64,000 bases of DNA from Gonocerus acuteangulatus (lineage: Eukaryota > Arthropoda > Insecta > Hemiptera > Coreidae), in the NCBI GenBank assembly GCA_946811695.1, contig OX328123.1, positions 29,343,037-29,407,036 of the forward strand. The letters are read 5' to 3'. Shown here in pieces: positions 22,755-33,971 of the stretch. The first letter of the stretch is position 1, and every line of letters starts with the position of its first letter. The notes under the pieces are model-generated. The model was not told the DNA's origin, did not search any database, and saw nothing but the letters and a program-made list of their open reading frames with translations. A program made the position numbers and the translations under genes.

Positions 22755-24276
22755 TTATATTTATATAAATTTATAGACGATGATATATTTTTACCGAACC
22801 CCAACAATATCTACGTTCTTACTTTGAAACTCTAAATTTGAAATTAATAGTGTTTAGGGTTGCCACCCTAAAGAGATTTCTTTTGATGAGTGCAAGTTGT
22901 ATACTCTACCGACAGTGGCGCCGTCTACCTCAACTGGGCGAACAACCCCCGGTCAAGTCGGGACAAACGAAGTCCACCCCGCTTTCACACAGCGTGTAAA
23001 GTCATTTTGTTTTATGTTCTCTTTCACCGGCCTTACTATATATACCTTGGCCGAGTAGTCGCCTCAAACCACCGGGCCATGGAGGTGAAGAAGACATCAA
23101 CTGACCGAAGATGAAGCCACAGGAAGAATTGCAGTACTCAGCTTGGAGTACCATATTTTAATTTCACAAGGCAGCAGTCACCAGGTACCTATTTAATATA
23201 CCTAATTTCATGGATCTCCAGCAGCCCGTCTTCATCACCACTTCATCAGCTCACCATTATTTCAACATCATCAGTCCCACAACTTTCAAAATTTCATTAA
23301 TCCATTAACCACCATTTGTTTCTGATTTTGGCAATTTCCCCCCCCCCCCCCCCACTCTTCATTTGTACTCAATAAATATAAATTATCAACTCATTATTCA
23401 TACAGTCCACTTATTTATCCAGCCCCACAAAAATATTACTTCCACATCAAACCATATAAAAAATGGTGGTGTGGCAATCTTTTTACAAATAGAATTGTAT
23501 TTCTGTTCCTAATTGCTTTATGACCAAGCCTACCTAGATACGTTTCAGGATTATAAAATTAACAGCCGGTACCAGCAAATTAATAATACAAAAAAATATA
23601 AAAAATGTTTTTTTCTTTATTATTTTCTAGGTACGATGATTAATGATGTTTATTGCAATAAACCAACAAATAGGCCCGGTATGGGAAAATTTATAATATG
23701 GGCCCCTCTCCTTCAGATAAACCGATTTTACTGGTTAACGAATTCGTTTACTCGTTTGATATTGAAATTCTATGCGCCAAGTTTCATGCCCCCTAAAAAA
23801 AGTCCCAAAAACTATGCCCGCTATCGTGTTAACAGCCAATTACAATTTCCTTTTAGTAAAAGATCTTTAGCTTTAGGTCACTATTAAGAGTTTGGATAAT
23901 AGAAATTCGCTGATTAGTTAATAATAAAATACTATTCTTATTAAAATAAATTAACTTCTTAAACTTTGTTTACTGACATTATTTGAATTGATTTCGTAAT
24001 AAAGTATGATTTTTATACTATATACGTGTATGCATATGCACGTACATGCACGTATGTATGCATATTTGCTATAAGTTATTTATTTATTTATTTTAAATTG
24101 ATTGAATAATAAACTTTAGATTATTTTTCTAAAATGCACCAAAATTAGGTTAAGCTATACAGAAGTGTATTAAAGTTTCGAGAAAGTAGAAGTTAAGACC
24201 CGAAAAAGCTTGAATTTCTGAAGGGGGTTCTTGCAAATCGACTGTTTTTTTATTTATTCTAACCATCAGTCTTTCA
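22747..24276. other. Unassigned interval, possible unclassified element at 22856-23475
   Basis: GGTTGCCACCCTAAAG near 22857 and, inverted, ATTGCCACACCACCATT near 23474 could be short inverted ends, but no duplication supports them. A C16 run lies at 23338-23354. GTGGCGCCGTC near 22916 looks like an LTR-retrotransposon primer-binding site by chance or descent; no LTR pair is seen. A frame at 23513-23887 has no domain. Confidence 0.35.
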
Positions 24277-24284
24277 TCGACCAT

Positions 24285-24728
24285 CAGGGCCGCCACATCT
24301 CAGAGCCGGGCCAGGACCAGATCACGGGCCCCTATTCTCAGAGCCAGACTGAAAATTCTAGTACATAATTTCCTATAGGACTTTAGACATTTTAAAATTA
24401 TTTTCATCTTGAGTTTTGAGCGAAATGAGAATAAAAGCCGACAATCGGCCCAGCAAAGGTCACTTTCGGTACTTGTAGTTTTATTACGACTCCTCATGAA
24501 ATATAGTATTCTTGGACTGCAATTGTTTGTCGTTTATGTACATTAAAAAAAATATAGATCCCATCCCAAGAAATATAGGCTATGCCCGTCTATATTTCTA
24601 AACCCCATTCTTTCTAAAAGCTCGTAACCTATACATTTTTTTTAAATTAGCGAGGCCCGGCCAGGGCCCCCACCGCGCCCGGTCCCGGGACAACTGTACC
24701 CGGCAGTCCCCCTCATGTGACGGCCCTG
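24285..24728 (+). mobile_element. hAT-type MITE, CAGGGCCG family, copy 1 (444 bp)
   Basis: Ends CAGGGCCGCCACAT and, inverted, CAGGGCCGTCACAT. Flanks TCGACCAT and GCGACAAT match 6/8. It is collinear over its whole length, in reverse, with 42111-42961: GTCACTTTCGGTAC, TAGTTTTATTACGACTCC, TTGTCGTTTATGTA, TATATTTCTAAACCCCATTC. It carries a single copy of the CTGAGAA...GGGGCCC unit (inverted) that is expanded 21-fold in the other copy. No transposase is present. Confidence 0.88.
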
Positions 24729-24736
24729 GCGACAAT

Positions 24737-25085
24737 GATGTATTTTTGTATTGGCAGTTTTATTCTGATCTCACTAAGAAGTTTTACATACAAGACAAAT
24801 AAGGTTCTTCTTGTAATGGACAATTACAAGAAGTATGTTGGCGGGATATTAGTCTAGCGGCCGCCTGTAAAACCTAAGAATTAGCAGATGGTAATAAAAC
24901 TTTGGACATTTATTGCTTCGAACAAAACCGATGAAAAAGCAATGAAACAAGTCGTATCTAGTTTTCGATGAATTGGAGACTCTTTGATCATTGCCGTTGT
25001 GAATTAGAATTATTCAGACGTGGCACGCTAGACTTTTGAGGTGGTTTTGTTGCAAGCCGCCAATAAAAAAAGTTTTTTACTATGT
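24737..25085. other. Unassigned interval
   Basis: Nothing recognised up to the assembly gap. Confidence 0.4.
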
Positions 25086-25285
25086 NNNNNNNNNNNNNNN
25101 NNNNNNNNNNNNNNNNNNNNNNNNNNNNNNNNNNNNNNNNNNNNNNNNNNNNNNNNNNNNNNNNNNNNNNNNNNNNNNNNNNNNNNNNNNNNNNNNNNNN
25201 NNNNNNNNNNNNNNNNNNNNNNNNNNNNNNNNNNNNNNNNNNNNNNNNNNNNNNNNNNNNNNNNNNNNNNNNNNNNNNNNNNNNN
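25086..25285. other. Assembly gap of exactly 200 N
   Basis: Two hundred undetermined bases, followed directly by an AT dinucleotide run. The round number suggests a placeholder rather than a measured length. Confidence 0.99.

Positions 25286-25323
<38 letters not shown>
25286..25323. repeat. (AT)n microsatellite at gap edge
   Basis: AT dinucleotides begin immediately after the gap, so the repeat probably extends into it. Confidence 0.95.
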
Positions 25324-25327
<4 letters not shown>

Positions 25328-25578
25328 TTATACAAAATAAACATAAATAGCTTTGATCTTTTATCTGTGAAATGAACAGCTGACCCAATTTGCTGATGTT
25401 TAATTTTGTATTTTGTAAACCCCAAAATCTAATGGACTAATTTTGCTCTTTTAACAATATGTTGCTCGATATCTAGGCATGTTATCTAAGGAAGTAAACA
25501 CAATGACCAGTACGAGAGCTTATAAACTCAAAAACCAGCATGCGCGGTGAAAGATGGCCGTTATTTTCAAACGGTTGA

Positions 25579-25580
<2 letters not shown>

Positions 25581-25642
<62 letters not shown>
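25581..25642. repeat. Poly(A) tract, 62 bases
   Basis: Uninterrupted A run. Confidence 0.95.
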
Positions 25643-25645
<3 letters not shown>

Positions 25646-25910
25646 AAAATTGTTTTGAATACTGATTCCATATATATAAGTATCAATTTTCTTCTAAAAT
25701 GGTCAAGCAACCAGATTATTTTTTTCTGGGCCATTTCAAATGGATAAACCCGTATTGAATACAAATTATTCCTACGAAGGAACATTTTTTCTCTTCTATG
25801 TCACGAAGTATTATTTAACTCTTTTTAAATAACAAATTAAATAATACAAATTTCTATGTGGTAATGTGTATTTCTAGAATTAATTATAGGTATTAGTTGG
25901 AAAATTGTAT
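25643..25910. other. Unassigned interval
   Basis: AT-rich, nothing recognised. Confidence 0.4.
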
Positions 25911-25991
25911 CAAATATATATAAGTACAGATGGAATGGTTGGGATTCGGCTAAATAAACCTCAATATGATTTTGTTTTAAAAAAATCTATA

Positions 25992-26036
25992 TTTCGGACG
26001 TTTCGGCTACTCATTGGTAGCCTTCGTCAGCTAAAA
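25992..26036 (-). ncRNA. Hammerhead ribozyme motif, left arm
   Basis: On the minus strand: CTGACGA (26024-26030), helix II GGCTAC/GTAGCC, GAAA, CGTC. All core positions are intact. Identical to the right-arm copy and oriented outward, downstream of the endonuclease frame of the same arm. Confidence 0.7.
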
Positions 26037-26330
26037 TGACAAAAAAAAGAAATTAATACAGAAACAATCAAGAAAAATTTATAATTGTGATAGGTAACAG
26101 AACTATAGATACAGTTTAACTTATAACAGAACATATCGTCTTAAAATTCTTAGAATGAGTAGAATGAAAAAGAAAATAGGTACAGTAATTGATTTTAATA
26201 GTAATTAGTAACATTAATTGATTTTACAAAGAAATAAGAGAACTATATACCAATGACAAATATAGTAGCTAATAGTAACATTAATTAATTTTACAAAGAA
26301 ATAAGATACTACATACCAATGGAAATGCCG

Positions 26331-26372
26331 AGCGGCAGAGGAAGACCAAGGTTGGCAATTAAGTAACCATTG
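26331..26372 (+). CDS. Short AT-hook-like mini-ORF beside the ribozyme, left arm
   Basis: A frame of 13 codons, MPSGRGRPRLAIK, then stop. GRGRP is the core of an AT-hook. Related frames occur at the corresponding place in the PLE palindromes at 47.5 kb (MPKGEGGRPRRHLGDHG) and 63.9 kb (VPGGRERPKLTLK), always in the antisense direction to the hammerhead. It may be only a remnant of a longer frame or conserved for another reason. Expression is unproven. Confidence 0.25.
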
Positions 26373-26538
26373 TGAAAGTGTCTAAGGAAAAAAGGAATCT
26401 GCAAGGGGTATATGTAACTGGAAACAACAAGAGGTGGGGGAAAACGGGCGGTAGGATCAAACAGATGTTTATGACATTTTATGACAGGAAAGGAGAAAAG
26501 GTGTTAATGGAAGGATACCCAAGGGGCAAGGTAAAAAT

Positions 26539-26937
26539 CTAGGTAGGTGGTCGGGCGAGTATTTGGAAAATATTAGCGTACATAGGAGAAATGCCTTGTT
26601 GGTCAGTTTTGTAATTTATATTGTTTTTGTTTAAGTTTATGTGTACACATTCCGAGATCTGTAGTCTTTTTTTGTTACGTTGTGTAGAAAGAATTTTCGT
26701 GTCGTCGAAGTTAAAAGTGTGTTTTTGTGTAATGGCGTGTTTTGCAAGTGCAGATTTATCTATTTCTTTATTAGTGATGGTTCGTTTATGTTGTGTAAGA
26801 CGTGAGTGAATGTCATTTATGGTTTCTCCTATGTATACACCATTGAAGGAAGGGGTTTGGCAAGGGACTTGGTAAACACATCGGGTTGTATGTTCAAAAG
26901 GGATGGGATCTTTGAGTTTGGTGTAGAGGGATCCCAT
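26539..26937 (-). CDS. PLE GIY-YIG endonuclease C-terminus, left arm
   Basis: A 132-residue frame whose first residues (MGSLYTKLK) come from the palindrome spacer. The rest is the GIY-YIG nuclease domain found at the C-terminus of Penelope-like proteins, where it nicks DNA for insertion. Visible: CVYQVPC as the GIY half, GVYIGET as the YIG half, then SRLTQH with the conserved R and H, and a tail EC VHINLNKNN-like ending SPMYANIFQ. In this arm the second cysteine of the usual C-x4-C knuckle before YIG is F (PSFNG), caused by the one mismatch between arms. No RT domain is present, so the frame is a fragment of the full polyprotein. Likely non-functional alone. Confidence 0.8.
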   Translation of the reverse strand: MGSLYTKLKDPIPFEHTTRCVYQVPCQTPSFNGVYIGETINDIHSRLTQHKRTITNKEIDKSALAKHAITQKHTFNFDDTKILSTQRNKKRLQISECVHINLNKNNINYKTDQQGISPMYANIFQILARPPT

Positions 26938-27301
26938 CCCTTTTGAACATACAACCCGATGTGTTTACCAAGTCCCTTGCCAAACCCCTTCCTGCAATGG
27001 TGTATACATAGGAGAAACCATAAATGACATTCACTCACGTCTTACACAACATAAACGAACCATCACTAATAAAGAAATAGATAAATCTGCACTTGCAAAA
27101 CACGCCATTACACAAAAACACACTTTTAACTTCGACGACACGAAAATTCTTTCTACACAACGTAACAAAAAAAGACTACAGATCTCGGAATGTGTACACA
27201 TAAACTTAAACAAAAACAATATAAATTACAAAACTGACCAACAAGGCATTTCTCCTATGTACGCTAATATTTTCCAAATACTCGCCCGACCACCTACCTA
27301 G
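26927..27301 (+). CDS. PLE GIY-YIG endonuclease C-terminus, right arm
   Basis: The mirror of the left-arm frame, open for 124 codons from after a stop in the spacer to the TAG at 27299-27301. It lacks an ATG at the start of the domain, so it is a truncated fragment. Same motifs: CVYQVPC, GVYIGET, SRLTQH. Here the knuckle cysteine is present (PSCNG), which matches the family pattern, so this arm is closer to the ancestral protein. It reads outward towards the hammerhead at 27804. Identification rests on the known C-terminal GIY-YIG of PLEs; activity is not expected without the RT. Confidence 0.8.
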   Translation, partial: RDPIPFEHTTRCVYQVPCQTPSCNGVYIGETINDIHSRLTQHKRTITNKEIDKSALAKHAITQKHTFNFDDTKILSTQRNKKRLQISECVHINLNKNNINYKTDQQGISPMYANIFQILARPPT

Positions 27302-27803
27302 ATTTTTACCTTGCCCCTTGGGTATCCTTCCATTAACACCTTTTCTCCTTTCCTGTCATAAAATGTCATAAACATCTGTTTGATCCTACCGCCCGTTTTC
27401 CCCCACCTCTTGTTGTTTCCAGTTACATATACCCCTTGCAGATTCCTTTTTTCCTTAGACACTTTCACAATGGTTACTTAATTGCCAACCTTGGTCTTCC
27501 TCTGCCGCTCGGCATTTCCATTGGTATGTAGTATCTTATTTCTTTGTAAAATTAATTAATGTTACTATTAGCTACTATATTTGTCATTGGTATATAGTTC
27601 TCTTATTTCTTTGTAAAATCAATTAATGTTACTAATTACTATTAAAATCAATTACTGTACCTATTTTCTTTTTCATTCTACTCATTCTAAGAATTTTAAG
27701 ACGATATGTTCTGTTATAAGTTAAACTGTATCTATAGTTCTGTTACCTATCACAATTATAAATTTTTCTTGATTGTTTCTGTATTAATTTCTTTTTTTTG
27801 TCA

Positions 27804-27849
27804 TTTTAGCTGACGAAGGCTACCAATGAGTAGCCGAAACGTCCGAAAT
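27804..27849 (+). ncRNA. Hammerhead ribozyme motif, right arm
   Basis: CTGACGA at 27810-27816, helix II GGCTAC/GTAGCC with loop CAATGA, GAAA at 27836-27839, CGTC at 27840-27843. Cleavage would fall after C27843. Mirror image of 25992-26036. Confidence 0.7.
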
Positions 27850-27951
27850 ATAGATTTTTTTAAAACAAAATCATATTGAGGTTTATTTAGCCGAATCCCA
27901 ACCATTCCATCTGTACTTATCACCTCGACGGCTAACTATCTAATCATCATG

Positions 27952-27956
<5 letters not shown>

Positions 27957-27996
<40 letters not shown>
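27957..27996. repeat. (AT)n microsatellite
   Basis: Directly outside the PLE extension; overlaps the proposed target duplication. Confidence 0.95.
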
Positions 27997-27998
<2 letters not shown>

Positions 27999-29852
27999 AT
28001 TGGCAACTGATTAATTTGGTGTGTTGTTTATTTGTCGCTACATTTATGACTTATTTTGAATAAATCAGAATAATGAATTATTCATAGAATAAAAATCAAA
28101 TCGATGAATATATGACTCAACAAATGAATCAATTCTTATTCAATAAAAATCTATTTGAACGGTTATTTAAGAAGAAACTTATTGAATAATGCTCAACTCT
28201 GGTCTGGACCTATTGTAACCCTCTCGCCACGTAGTATGTTATGGTAATGTATATATGAGTGTGTTGTATATATCTTCATGCAAGAAAAACCTTTTAATTC
28301 AAAAATTTTCTAAAGAGAAATCTGAAGTTTTGTTTTCTCGACTCTTTATCAACACTTGTCCGTTGTAATTATCGGTGTAGTAGAAAAATAAGGAAGTTTT
28401 ATATTAGGTAATATTTGAAAAAAAAAAAAAAAAAATAGCACTACGTCTTATAAATGTTCGAATTCTAAGGAAAAAAATGTGTATAAACAAGATTTAACCT
28501 AAAATTTGTTGGTGTCCCATTAATGTTGACGTTTGGATAAGTGACCGACCGCTTATCGCTAGAATTATGTTGGCAGCAAATTGTAGTCAGCCAGTTGCTA
28601 ATCGTCTAGAAGTTGATAAGCAGTGAAATAAAATAACTGTACCTGACAAAATTTAGTTTTTTGGAGTGACATTTGACGGGCAATTAACGTCAATATCCCG
28701 CCTTTTTGCTTAACGAAATTCAAATGGGGTGCTGACAGATGGTCTACGCAGATGCTATATCCTGCTTAGAACTAGGCCATTGCTGATTATGGTGTCTACA
28801 ATATATTTTAATACGTTTTTAAACGAAATAAACATAATCTACTTTCTCCATTTTTTTTTTTTTATTTAATTTTAGTATTACCTTCTATGCTCAAGGCAGA
28901 ATCCCAATGTAGGAAGTTTAGGATAAATATTTATAGCAATATACCTTACATAAAATTAATTATTAAATTATACTTTTAAGAAATTTTCTTTCCCATTTCT
29001 GGGGCGTAAAGCCCCTTGTACGACCCGAAGAGGCAAGAGTTTTACCAGAATACATAAAATAGTGTTTTCTTAATTTTACCTTATCTAAGCACTTAAAATA
29101 ATTAGAAAAAATATAGGCGGCGACTTGGTTTTCTTATTTTACAGAGAAGGCCATATATTTCGTAAAATCGATAGACGCGTTTTTCGATGTATCATTTTCC
29201 TGATTTTTTTCCTCTATTCTCTTTTTATTTTTTCCTATCTCTAAGTCGTGTCTATGAGGTGTAAATAAGGCCACAATCGTTGGCAATATGGCGCATTGGG
29301 ATTCAAATCTACTAATGGTATTTACTTTGTGATGGTAAAAAGAATTGTACTCAGATAACCTCCTCGAGGTAAACCAATTTCCTGTAATAACACATAACAT
29401 TTAAAATATTAGTTTCTTACTCTGAACGTAATTTGGGAGAGGTATGTCTTTGCCTTGCATTTGTCACTTGTTAATCGATACTTCATATTTAAAAAAAGAA
29501 AAGAAATGATTAGTTCGTTAATCAGCAAGACTCTGAGTCTTTATGGAAGGGGGGCTCATCTCAAAGCTAAAATGTTTGGGCCCTAGAACCAATAATTTAT
29601 TGTTTTATTTCAAGAAAAAACAGTATTATTGGCTCGCAGAATAGGACATTCATTAAAATCGTACTACACATTTGTTGTAACCTTCTCTATTGAGAAATTC
29701 GCTTTCGGAGCTCCTATGAAACCGACTATTTCTAAATGTCGCTCTTCAGCAGGAACTTAATGGCAACAATTATTGAACTTTGGGAACTACAGTTTTAAGA
29801 TTCGGAATAATTTTAATAAAGACCATTAGGAACCTAAGCTTCGATAAGTTTT

Positions 29853-29857
<5 letters not shown>
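27997..29857. other. Unassigned interval
   Basis: AT-rich. A17 run at about 28418-28435 and T13 near 28850. No gene, RNA or element border recognised. Confidence 0.4.

Positions 29858-29921
<64 letters not shown>
29858..29921. repeat. (AT)n microsatellite
   Basis: TA run interrupted once by CA. Confidence 0.95.
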
Positions 29922-31476
29922 AAACGATAAAATGCCGATCTTTTTTCCAAAATATTTTATTTACTTAACTAAAGAATATTTATTGAGTTGGAATTGTCAG
30001 GATTATTTGGACTAACTTAGACCTGTATACTTCATGAAAAGATGCTTATTTATTTTAGTGAGTTGTGGAGTTTTCCCTAAATTGGTACTTTTAGAAATAT
30101 GACATCTTTCTTGCCGGTATGCAATATGACCATATGGAAAGTGAATGCAACGTACTTATTTTTCTTCTCCTTTTTTATGCTTTTAGCGCCGGGCTAGCTA
30201 CAAGTCGACACTCCTTCGAAACACCCATAGTTGAGCAGAAAACTTACAGAGAGACCATCAACCATCCCCCAGCCACAAGCGCATCAAATGGGAAAATGAT
30301 GAAGTTATCTCTAAAGTCTAGTATAGTATCGTGTATTTCTAACAATAGAGACCTTCATCGTTAGCGTGATATAAGACTTAAGTTCCTCCGTCAGGCACGA
30401 CGTAGCCATTTCTTCAGCGATTTTAAACTTTACAGCACAATAAGGCAATAAAACTGCTTCGTTTATAAGAATCGGAGTTGTAAGTAAGGCTGTTAAGAGT
30501 CGAACCGCTTATAAACAGGCGGCAATTGGAGGCATGCAATAAAGTGAGCCAGCTCTCACTCGGTTTGTTGACACTCCGGTCGACAACTGTCCGTCTACAA
30601 TGAGAACAAAGGGGGTCGACAAAACGAAAAAAGTTGCAAGAATAGTCTGTATAAAAGGGAGGCATGACTGAGACTCATAAAGAGAGGTAAAGCCATTGAC
30701 GGGGCCTTTTCATGTTACTTTTACAGGGTTGTAAACTTCTGCTTCTTATACAGGTAGCCAACCCTGGCCTGCAGGCTCGACGTCTTATTTCATCCTCTCT
30801 TCTTCAATGGACCAACTAACTTCAAAACCTTTATTTACATAATTATTTTCAACTTTCTTCGATGGCATATAAATGAATTCGCAGTGATGGCGTACAAGAG
30901 GTTATGAATCACAGCTCATGGTTATAAAACCATGTGTCGACATCCTGTGACACGGAGTATGCTCCTATGAAGTCTATAACAGTACTAATATTCTATACAG
31001 GGTGTATCGCAAGTTAATGACAATCCTTCAAAGGGTGAAACTAGACAAAAAAACTAAGTTCAACACCACCAACCACACATTTCTATCTCACTCCGATCCA
31101 GACTTATGGCGTTCTAAAGGTTCTTTAGGTAAAACCGTGCTTTTTGTAGTACAACTCCAAATTTCTTTACTTATACACATTTGTTTTCAACAATTCATTA
31201 CATTTTTGAAATCAACATTAAATTTGCTTTAAGGCAAATGCACATTCAATGTTTAAAATTATCTCTTTCAGACCGATCAATCCCATCAATTGGATGTAGC
31301 TTAAAAAAGGCAGGCACGCAGAAGCACATTCAGAAGGTGCGAAGTATAACCCGCATTCCTGAATACTTTGTTTAAAATGACCTTTTTTATTTGTAATGTG
31401 CAGCTAATGCACCTATTAATTTTTAAATCATTTTTCTCCTTTATCTTTATATATTTGAACACACGAAACTTCACAT
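29922..31476. other. Unassigned interval
   Basis: Frames at 30119-30364 (with a hydrophobic start) and 31002-31232 have no recognisable domain. At 30998 ACAGGGTGTATCGCAAGTTAATGACAATCC recalls ends of DNA elements but has no partner. Confidence 0.35.
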
Positions 31477-31500
31477 TTTTTTTTTTTTTTTTTTTTTTTT
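31477..31500. repeat. Poly(T) tract
   Basis: 24-base T run; could be the tail of a minus-strand retroelement, but none is recognised beside it. Confidence 0.9.
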
Positions 31501-32074
31501 GGTGGCCTTAATGAATAATAAAAATTGCCGTTTGTAAAGAGAGAACAACTAATAATCATAACAACGCGTAATTATGGATACACCGCTGTTCGAAAGCATA
31601 CAGCATCGTTTGTGTGCATACTGCAGGGCTTGTTTGTGCCTACAACAAACAAGCCCTTAATTTGGGCAGTTTAATTCAATTTGAACATAATACAGAGTTA
31701 GTCCCAACTTCTAAGAACAAATTTTATAATATTTACAACACATCTGCCTAATTGGATTGGTGTCATGTCTCCCTACTTTCGGTGCAAAAAAAGTTAAAAG
31801 TAACATTTTACTAAAATGAACTAGGTACTAGTCTTACCAAACAGAGAGTCATATCTCAATGATCATCAATCATCCGAAGAGAGAATTCATGATTAGGTAC
31901 CTGTAGAAAAAAAAAACTTTTATAACGATTTGGAATTGCAAGGTGTGAAATTACATTAGTAATAACAGTAAAGGAAATAACATTTTAAAAACTAAGACGA
32001 ATTTAGCATAAGAGTACTTAATAACAGGAAAATTTGATTGTGTGATTCTGGCTGACTATCAAAACAAAAACTGA
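31501..32074. other. Unassigned interval
   Basis: AAACAAGCCCT/AGGGCTTGTTT at 31626-31654 is a small inverted repeat. Nothing else recognised. Confidence 0.4.
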
Positions 32075-32088
32075 ATAATTGCGGTAAA

Positions 32089-32442
32089 AAAAAAAAAAAA
32101 AAAAAAAATCAGTCCCGTAACAGGCCACGAGGGCCCTGAGGGGCAGATACTATAGAGGTATCTGATTCATGACCATACGGCACACTAGGGAGATAGTGTG
32201 GTCAGTACTATGCTCCGGCCGCCTGATTTTTCCCCTTGGCCGCTTCGACTGCTAGAGTCATTAGCACCCAAGGTACCCATTATTAATTAAAGGCTAGGTT
32301 GGCCTAGGGACGGTCAGGGAGGCCGAATTCAACCCGTGAACTAAGACACTAGAAGAAAAAATCTTTAGTGCTTGCTCGGGATTTGAACTCAGGCCTCCAG
32401 GTTATTAGTCCAGTGCTCTACCACTGAGCTAACTTCGCCCCC
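32089..32442 (-). mobile_element. Family A SINE, full-length copy with poly(A)
   Basis: Minus-strand copy: head GCGAAGTTAGCTCAGTGGTA, anticodon loop CTAATAA, B-box region GAGTTCAAATCC, body hairpin CCTTGG/CCAAGG and tail ending CGGGACTGA plus an A run. Flanks ATAATTGCGGTAAA (32075-32088) and ATAATTTCGGTAAA (32443-32456) match 13/14. Confidence 0.9.
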
Positions 32443-32456
32443 ATAATTTCGGTAAA

Positions 32457-33971
32457 TGTCTTATATATTTATTTCCTTAAAATCCACAATTACCTACTTA
32501 TAATACAGAATAGTTAGTGTTAAAAATATAATAATGATAATTTAGTTTCAATGAATGAAATGAACAGTCTCTCTTGACGAAATATTGTTGGGAAATAAAA
32601 GGCTTAGTTTTAATGACCTTCCTTATAAGAATATTCTCCAGAAAAGGCACTATGATGGAGTGAAACCACTAAGTATGCGAAAAAAAAATGTTTTTCAAGG
32701 AGTGATTTGACGTTTTAAACTCTTCGATCTATGGTGATCTTAGCCTTTTATTGCAAGTTAGAGTAACCCTCCATTATAGATGGACGATATGAATCGAGCT
32801 CTTAAAATATCAACCCATATCGTGGATAGATGTGTATAAGATCGATATTTTGAATCTCTTTTTGTGGATCGATCTTTTTAATTCATTTCGAATCGATTCA
32901 GAAGATCGATTAATTTTCGGAATATCGCCCATCACTACGCTCCATCTTGGTAGTTATGACTACGTATTTCATCTTTGTTCCTACTAGTCTTTCATGTTGG
33001 TGATGCATCTGCAAAACCACAGCTTCTTCTGAGAGTTATGATTCTCGAAGGCAATACTGATATACAGGACAGACCTAGCTGGTGTTGTGCAGGGATCTAT
33101 GTTAAGACTGTTTTATCTTGAGTACTGTCTTAACTTTTGCTCTTCATGCAGCATAGAACTAGAAACACACGGGCGATATCAGAGCGTGAAAATATTCATC
33201 GCATAGAAGATTTTCCCACAGAAGCCTCCATAATTGCATACAATTGCTAAAATAAATAGAAAGCTGTAAACCTCTATTTGTACTAACTCCCCTAACCGGG
33301 GCTCAATCAGACTATTATTTCTCTTTCTCTACTTCAACTACTAGGCTCTCTTTTTCCTAGAGACTTTTTCTAGTTCTATTGTATTCAATTGTAGGCAGTT
33401 GTTGAGTCGGAAAATCGGAGAAAGAGGCGGACAGAACTGGAAAAGGTTTTCCCACGCCTCAATGCCGAGTCCCAAGAGCATCGTATAACTAAAGTAAACG
33501 CAAAAGTCAACATTATTCATCCACCATTATGGCATTTACCGAGATATTACAAAGGGAATTGTCTAAAAGTCTCTTCCCGCGCTACCGAAACATTCTGGGA
33601 TCTATCCCCTCCTATTACTTCATATCCTAAGGATAAGCCATCAAAATATAATAAGCGTGTTAAATGAGTTATTCTTCAACATAAAAAAAAAAAAAAAAAA
33701 AAGCAAATTTTGACTTATGACTATCATATATAGAGTTTTACCCACATTAAACCGAGGATTTCAAAAAATCCAGTTCGTTAGATCATATGTATTCGGTTGA
33801 ATTCAGCTCAGGTAAAATTTATCTGTTAGCCTGTCTTTCGGCACTATATTAAGAAAAGCCCGATTTTGTTTGGTTCACAAAAATAAGAATTATCATTCAA
33901 CATTTTGGAGAATTTCGCAATGGGAAAGGCGAAATTTGAAGGAAAAATCACATATCTTTTGATTTAGCGTT
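32457..33971. other. Unassigned interval
   Basis: GATCGAT-rich stretch near 32780-32930 (TATGAATCGAGC, GATCGATATTTTGAATC, AATCGATTCAGAAGATCGAT) is locally self-similar. No gene recognised. Confidence 0.35.

Larger units (their letters stand above)
25921..27952. mobile_element. Giant palindromic Penelope-like element
   Basis: Bases 25920-26910 are the reverse complement of 26930-27920: every position checked pairs with a constant coordinate sum of 53840, with one mismatch found (26846 against 26994). The centre is a 19-base spacer (26911-26929). Each arm, from centre to outside, holds the C-terminal GIY-YIG domain of a PLE protein, a spacer region, an internal subrepeat, a hammerhead motif and the terminus GGCTAAATAAACC/GATTCGG. 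On the right only, the extension CACCTCGACGGCTAACTAT (27921-27939) continues to ATCATCATGA. CAAATATATA occurs at 25911-25920 and 27953-27962, a possible 10-base target duplication in low-complexity sequence. The RT domain is absent. It looks like two 5'-truncated PLE copies joined head to head. Confidence 0.88.

Noticed and set aside
22916..22930. LTR-retrotransposon primer-binding site (GTGGCGCCGTC)
   Set aside because: No LTR pair, gag or pol frame is visible nearby; the match is short.
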